A stretch of 64,000 nucleotides of DNA from Sphagnum compactum (lineage: Eukaryota; Bryophyta; Sphagnopsida; Sphagnales), in NCBI GenBank assembly GCA_965153455.1, contig OZ234498.1:18600001-18664000 (forward strand). The letters run 5' to 3'. The translations under genes were made by a program, and so were the position numbers. This document shows positions 58,098 through 64,000 of this stretch, piece after piece (the first letter of the stretch is position 1; each line of letters opens with the position of its first letter). Under the pieces are notes generated by a model. The model was not told where the DNA came from. It saw only the letters and a list, made by a program, of their open reading frames with translations, and did not search any database.

Positions 58098-58188
58098 CAA
58101 GCAGAATCTTTTGTGCACATATATTAATTTACAAGCAGAATCTTTTGTGCACATATATTAATTTACAAGCAGAATGTCTTGTGCACAA
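58098..58188. repeat. 34-bp tandem repeat, 2.6 copies
   Basis: CAAGCAGAATCTTTTGTGCA followed by CATATATTAATTTA at 58098, 58132 and (partly) 58166. Copies 1 and 2 appear identical. Confidence 0.93.
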
Positions 58189-58508
58189 ATACTGAGCTAA
58201 AGCTATTTCACTGCCTCCAACCAACAAAAACTTAACTATTGTGAGTATTGTTTTGCCTCATCCAAAACATACTCTGAAAGGCACACAGAAGGATTCTGTC
58301 AGAGCACGCCCAATTGCAGGCCTCTATAGTGTTTAGTGACATCTAGTGTGCACTGTTAAGTTCTCCCCCATTCCCACCCATGAATCTGAAAAGATGGACT
58401 GTACAAAGTGAGAGACTACTGAACTCTCACCACCTGGGCCAACCAGAAGCATTCAATTTTTGCTAAGAAAAATGACCTCTGGGAGGGCCCTGGTTACATG
58501 TGCACTAA

Positions 58509-58800
58509 GAGCATCTCCACCGCACACCTGCAAACACCCCTTTTCATTAAATCTTGGAGCAGGATAGCGTAAATCCTGCCGCGCTCCTGTATTGATGTCG
58601 ATGTTGCAGTGGTCGTTTTAACCCCTTCAAAATCTTTTCTGTACTATGGATTTGGACAGTGACTATTACTGGTCCAGATGTAAAGACCTAAATGGTCTTT
58701 GAGTGTTTAAAGGGACTTTTATGACGTTTGTGAGTGGGGACAGTGATCATTAAACACTATTCTATTTTAACATAAAGGAGTTGTTGCAGTGGAGATGCTC
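58509..58800. mobile_element. Tourist-like MITE (PIF/Harbinger type), 292 bp
   Basis: Ends are GAGCATCTCCACCGCA (left) and the reverse complement of GAGCATCTCCACTGCA (right), one mismatch in 16. The element is flanked by TAA on both sides (58506-58508 and 58801-58803), the three-base duplication typical of Harbinger elements. No coding capacity. It lies about 340 bp beyond the 3' end of the GTPase gene coding region. Confidence 0.85.
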
Positions 58801-58803
58801 TAA

Positions 58804-59137
58804 GAGTATGATCCCAATTCCCCACCCATACCTCAGGTGGGCCTCTACCAATGTTAACAATATCCAATGTACAGTGTTAATTATTTCCCCGAATGAGCTA
58901 TAATTTTTGTCATCCAGCCCTCAAAGCACATATAACAACTATGGAACAAGCTCTCAAGGGCCTTGTGAGAGCATCTACATTCCCAGCAGGTCTTGTTAAT
59001 TTTGTATTTGTAAAATTAGCAGCTACGACAGGCAAAAAATTGTGAAGAGTTTTCCAAGCTAGTTGTGGACAAATGTAAGTGCATACAATTGAATGAAAAT
59101 TTGCTCCAGAATCCTCCTGGCTCTCTACACTCTGCAA
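58804..59137 (-). other. Probable 3' untranslated region of the GTPase gene
   Basis: Sequence between the TAG stop (59138-59140, minus strand) and the MITE. No convincing polyadenylation signal was picked out, so the transcript end is not fixed. Confidence 0.4.
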
Positions 59138-62100
59138 CTAGCGGTATAGCTGATTGTGTGATCCGGTATAGAAGCTCCGCCGCTCAAACCCAGGCTCCCA
59201 TTTGCTTCTAACTGGCTTACCTAGTGGGACTTGTGGTCTGTTCTTGGGCTGCCATAACCCTCGTGCTACCCGCCATAAGCAGCTGATGATGATAACGACA
59301 ATAGCAGTAACAACGCTAAAATTAAACAGGACGGTGTTGCCAAAATGGGCCAAGTCGCGCTCTAACCACGACTGTATGACCTTATTGCGAGTAGCAGGGC
59401 TGAGAACCACCCCAATATCATGTCCACCTTTACGTGGTTCTGACTGGGCCTTGTCAAGGTGACGTTTTGCAGCAACAAATGCCGCATGCTTGAACCCAAA
59501 AAGGTAGCGTGGCCCTGGCCAGAGGCATTTGGGAGACCAAAACATCTTTGACCTCCATATATTTTGAAATGTCATTTCACACTCCTGCACAGTAACAGTC
59601 CACAAACATGAGGTTTCCATCGACATCATCACAAACACTTCATGGCTGACATTGGTGTGCTGCCACACCAATGTCAAGTGGAATATCTTCAAGTTCACGT
59701 TATGCTAAGAAACATGCATGCAGCAGGAAGAGCACATGCAAGAGTATTTCTGGTCACTTTAGCAAATTATGCCTCAGTTCTTGGACAACTATTAGCATAA
59801 GCTCCGACCATGATTCTTCACCAAAGCTCTTACATTAATATCCTCATGTCGATTAAAAAATGTGGTCTGAAATAGACTTGGCAAGGACACCTGAATGGAT
59901 GCACATATACCCATGCAGGTACCATAGGCCAGTTTTAACATCTGCTATTGCCATAGGAATGTTACAAAATCATGCAGAAATTACGCACTTTCAGTACAAG
60001 ACATTGATAGTTTGCACATCCCGTGGAACTCTTATCTTTCGGTTAGTATAGACAATTCAAACCCTGGACAAAAGGTCACCTCCAGAATAGTGCACGTTGC
60101 CGTAAATGTTCTCTCTCCTGAACCATTGCTACGTCACGCAATTTTGCAGACAAGCAGACCTAGTTGCAAATTGTGCTAAACCTGTAACTCAGCATTGAAG
60201 GGCTTTTCCAGCTCCTCTCAATCAGTCTCACTAAACTATTACTAGTTTCAGGGCTCCACTCTTTTCTCTCATTCAATGATATGTAAGATGTGGCAAAAAG
60301 ACAAGGCATGACCTGCATATGAAGCTCTGCATATGCTTCTTGGAGAGGTTCAAAGCAAAAGGCAGCCATCAATGCTGTGTTCCGTTTGAGGTAGCGGGCA
60401 TGAGTCTCCTGAATGTTGAACATTAGTTCCTTCCTCTGCTCCTCTACACTGGCAACTTTTGAATATTCTCTTACCGAAGTGGAGAACTCCTCAATTACCT
60501 TCTTGGCTGCACTGTCTGCCTGAAAAAGTGCAACAAGTCATATCAATTCTACTAGCTGGAAGCCACCCACAACCACACCCAGGACACTTCAGATATGTGA
60601 AGTGGGAAAAAGGCAGCTCAACAAAACTACGTGGAAAGTTTGATCATGTTGATATACAGACCCTGTTTCATGACCTGTCATTAGCAAGAAACTATCCACA
60701 AAGGAACAGTTGAGCAGAATTCAAGTGTCTACTTCTCATTACACAGTGCCCAACATGGAGCTCCTGTCCCACATATCCAATACAAGCTAAAGGAGTTTTC
60801 ACCTTGGATGTGAGAACTTCATCATTATCAGGGAATGGAGTAATAGCTGCAAGTGCCTCTTTGTATTGAAGTGCTAGACTCGCTCCCAGCATTGCAACAT
60901 AAGCTAAAACCACCTTCTCGTTCTCATCCTGTCACAAAATTGAATGCTAGTTCAAGCATTGTGAACAATTAGAACAAGGAACATCAGTTGTGCATTTTGC
61001 CTTGAGAACCTCTCTCTGAATTCCCTTTCCTTTCTGTACTACAGACTGCACTGCTGGCTCAAACCTCTCCACCAAGGGGAATAGACAGTAAATATTTTTC
61101 CATGGCAGAGAAGTTGATGAATTCAAACACAAGTTTTGTGAAGGTCAATTGACATTCTCAGTTGCCATGTAGCAGATGTGTGTAGGGTGGTTAGAACCAG
61201 GTCCTGAAGTGAAAGCTTCAGTTTCTTTCTCCTCATAACCTGCATAATCTCAAACATAAGGTTTACAGTGCAATGCATGCAAATGTAAATCAAGAGGGCA
61301 GCTTAGTGATGCCATAAGAACAGAGCAAACCTGGAGCTTGTCAAACTGCTTTTTTGACCATTGCAAGCAACTGTACAACTGAAAATCATAGCGGTCATCT
61401 CCAGGCCCCACCCATGGCAACCCTGCAGCCTTGATATTCTTCTCGAACGCCTCTTGCCCAGCCTTGATCCCTGCCTTATGGATGTCTACCAAGCTCCAAG
61501 GGGGAATGGGTTTCTGATTGTGCTTTTCATTGTCTACATCAACTTCTCCTCCCGCTTCTTTAGCCTTGTCCCCCTTAGTGGCTCCCAGAACTCGTGCTTG
61601 CACAATTCTTCCATATGCATCTTGGTACGCTTGCTTACCACTGCTCAAGAGCCTGGTGATTTTTTCAGAGTTCATCAAAAGTACTTTGTCACATTTTATC
61701 TGAACCAACGATATGATCTGTGAGCGAGCTTCTTGGTACAAGTTGCTGTGACGGTGAGGGCCTACCAGGGCTTCATAGCTGAAAGACAAAGACACTAGAG
61801 TCAGCTGCTAGCAGAAACTCAGATCCAAAAGGTATTGATGCTTTCTACAGCAACATAATCTCCAGCAACTTCAAAATTTGAACTGTGACAGTAACTGCTG
61901 ATAAAAACTGCAAACGAATTCATCAGTGCAACCTGATAAAATATGAGAACAATAGTGAGCGTAGAGAAAATTTAATGGCAAACCGTTGGAGAACAGATGA
62001 TTTAGCTTGCTTGCAGAAGCGTTCAATTTCAGTATCCCGCATTGGCAGGGGCAGCCCTTCCACTTCCTTTTCAGCAGCAATTCGCAAGTCTTCGCCCAAC

Positions 62101-63852
62101 TCAACCAACACTTGCTTTACTCGCCGCTCATTCTCTTCCCTGTTAATGAAAACCATTAGGAAAATTGCCTGACTTGCTGGGTTTTGCAAGTTGGGCAAGA
62201 ATTCACAGGAACCAAACAATATAACTCTCATGAGAATCAAGAAATCTAAATACTCATGATTAAGAAAACCAGAACAAGGTTCAAAAATTTCCTCCAAGTG
62301 AAAGAAATTTTCTTTGTGTTTCTAGACACTTACAAACAGGAAGGGTTAGTATGAACCTGTACTTCACTTTCATGCGTGCAATTTTTGTACCAAGCTGCAC
62401 AATGCAGGTAGAACTCTCTTGTGTTGGAGGAACACCCACACAGCGTTGCTTGCAGTATTCAATAGCCTTCTTTTCTGCCAAATGAGATTAACAATTCTAG
62501 CAATTATTATCTACTAGACTGTATGCCATGAAACACCAGGAACACCCACATATGCACCCATTGTAAGACAACTTTTAAGATAAATCTCAACATCTAGCTT
62601 CTTTGTACTATATACTATATAACCTCAAGGAGAATCAGCCTGTAAGCAACAATCCAAGTGTAGGTGGTTGTGGTCAAGGAAATGACACAATCACAAGTGC
62701 TCTTGAAGACTACTACTATTACACCCATTATCAATAGATCTAATGTATTGCAAGCTATGGTTTCAACTCAAGGCATTTAACTAATAACCCATGATAAAAA
62801 AAAATTGAAAATACAACTTAGATGTTCAATAACTAGAACCTTGAAATTGATTCACCATCACATGTACTGTACTCTAACCATTGTATAGAGAACAAGGGTA
62901 CCCCTCATGGCATTTGTAAAGATATGGGCATTTTCCACATATACCCACAGCTGCTTACCACAATCAATTGTCCCACAAAAACTCAAGGATCAGTATTGAA
63001 ATAAAGACTGATGCAAATAATCCAGTTTTGCATTGTACCTGCAGATGTCAGGATGTCCTCAAGTTCTCTGGTAGTGAATGCTGATGAAGCCAATGCTGAG
63101 ATTGAGTCTTTCCTCACCTGTTCAACAAAAGCAAGATCCACTTCTTTCCCTCGAGCTCTGGGTGGCAGGCTGGGGTTTTGCATTAAGGCTTGGAAGTACT
63201 GTGTTCCACCTGAGAAAGCTCCATCAATGACAAGCTCTGACAATACATCTCTTAATTTTCTTTCCGCATTTAATGGGAAGTCCTCATTGACATAGTGAAC
63301 CAGGAGCGGCAACAGTTCTGCCACACTTTTGCCTGTGAATTTGCCAGCACCCTTTGCCTTGAGCTTCTTGAAAATAGTGTCTCGGAGTTTATCCACATCA
63401 CTTAGATAGTTTGGGTGTAAAATGGGATATAGCTCAGTGTGTGCTGCCAATCCCTCACCTCCCACCTGACAAGAGCACACCATCAGAGTGAGGCAAATAG
63501 AAAAATGAAATCTATCTTTGTAGCTTCTTCCTCCTTTGGAAAGGAATTTTAGAACAGAGGTTACAACATGTTGCCTAAAGTAGCAGTTTTATGGTAACCT
63601 GCTCTCGTAGTTTGTTCAGATCAGTGGGGGTTCGCATAGTGTGGCATGATATTCCTTGTGTAAACAGGGTATCCAAAGTACGGTCACCAGTGTGGGCATG
63701 TGCTTCCAAATATCTGTGCAGATGGTCCATTGGCGCCTGTGAGGATAGATCCATGTCAAATCCTTGGACCACCCATGTTAATGGAGGAAAATCAAGCATC
63801 TTCAAAAGCAAAAATGAGTCTGTGTGGACTGCAGAGGAATGTTCCTCCTGAC
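59138..63852 (-). CDS. Guanylate-binding-protein-like large GTPase, 3' part (gene continues past the right edge)
   Basis: About 760 C-terminal residues from minus-strand exons 63599-63852, 63039-63465, 62363-62474, 61984-62139, 61331-61778, 61198-61239 (tentative, 42 bp), about 61001-61066, 60803-60928, 60313-60519 and 59138-59584. Donor and acceptor sites and phases agree for the well-defined exons; the two near 61 kb are less sure. The first exon reads LKMLDFPPLTWVVQGFDMDL, the place of the GBP base-recognition motif. Next comes LHPNYLSDVDKLRDTIFKKL and NEDFPLNAERKLRDVLSELV, as at the end of a GB1/RHD3-type G domain, then long charged helices. The last exon has one hydrophobic segment (about residues 84-104 of 148) and a short basic tail, suggesting a membrane anchor. 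The P-loop and earlier switch regions lie outside the window. GBP-type proteins are dynamin-related GTPases of membranes and defence in plants and animals; the exact role here is unknown. Confidence 0.8.
59585..60312 (-). other. Last intron of the GTPase gene
   Basis: A donor GTCATG (60311-60312 downward) and acceptor TGTGCAG (ending at 59585) bound this 728-bp intron, with both exons in phase 0. An additional small exon inside cannot be excluded. Confidence 0.55.
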
Positions 63853-64000
63853 CTGCACATGTCATCCACATACAACAATCATCAAAACAAGGAGGAAATA
63901 TGAAGAAGCACATAGCATCTGCTGACTCCAGTCCATATGTGAATCCTGACCATCTTTTTAGATGAGTGCAAACATCAAATCAGATAGTTTGCAAATTCAT

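Noticed and set aside
59202-59462. Plus-strand frame opposite the last GTPase exon
   Set aside because: Antisense shadow of a well-supported exon.

Overview
The window is nuclear DNA from a land plant. Two intact multi-exon plant genes and one partial one sit in AT-rich intergenic DNA full of decayed transposable elements and short tandem arrays. One intact gene is Lhcb6 (CP24), a photosystem II antenna protein specific to land plants and reported missing from Pinaceae and Gnetales, so those two groups are unlikely. Introns are short (tens to about 800 bp), genes are visibly more GC-rich than the DNA between them, and gene density is low. A fern, lycophyte, bryophyte or non-Pinaceae gymnosperm would fit; I cannot name the species from sequence alone.

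Layout. 1-10,700: AT-rich DNA with a decayed pogo/jerky-type transposase (8,520-9,140) and short tandem arrays. 10,741-12,805: promoter and two-exon Lhcb6 gene, whose intron holds a ~295-bp tandem duplication. 14,000-15,790: decayed hAT transposase on the minus strand. 16,430-18,380: decayed Ty3/gypsy integrase on the minus strand, interrupted by a ~640-bp element with ~33-bp inverted repeats. 20,500-21,825: degenerate minisatellite and a gag zinc-knuckle relic. 22,223-24,360: a well-preserved Tigger/pogo transposon with perfect termini and a TA duplication; its spliced transposase is broken by one stop codon. 24,361-25,467: CCTAGG-rich DNA, a tRNA-like sequence and a CACTA-type terminus. 25,500-33,400: gene-free, with tandem arrays, a foldback element and a cluster of palindromes. 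33,455-34,800: GC-rich LINE with an internal deletion (minus strand). 35,140-35,603: eight-copy 58-bp array. 44,131-47,932: promoter and four-exon gene for a STP-type monosaccharide/H+ symporter. 49,821-50,030: 71-bp repeats each carrying a near-perfect palindrome. 51,660-53,450: a decayed coding relic I cannot identify. 57,527-57,990: PPR pseudogene (minus strand). 58,509-58,800: Tourist-like MITE with TAA duplication. 59,138 to beyond the right edge: a guanylate-binding-protein-like large GTPase gene on the minus strand.

The three host genes (light harvesting, sugar uptake, large GTPase) show no functional linkage; this is ordinary plant gene order, not an operon or cluster. I found no convincing new biological system. 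The most informative signals are the nearly intact pogo transposon, duplicated blocks inside the introns of both intact genes, the palindromic 71-bp array, and a GTPase whose base-recognition motif looks altered.
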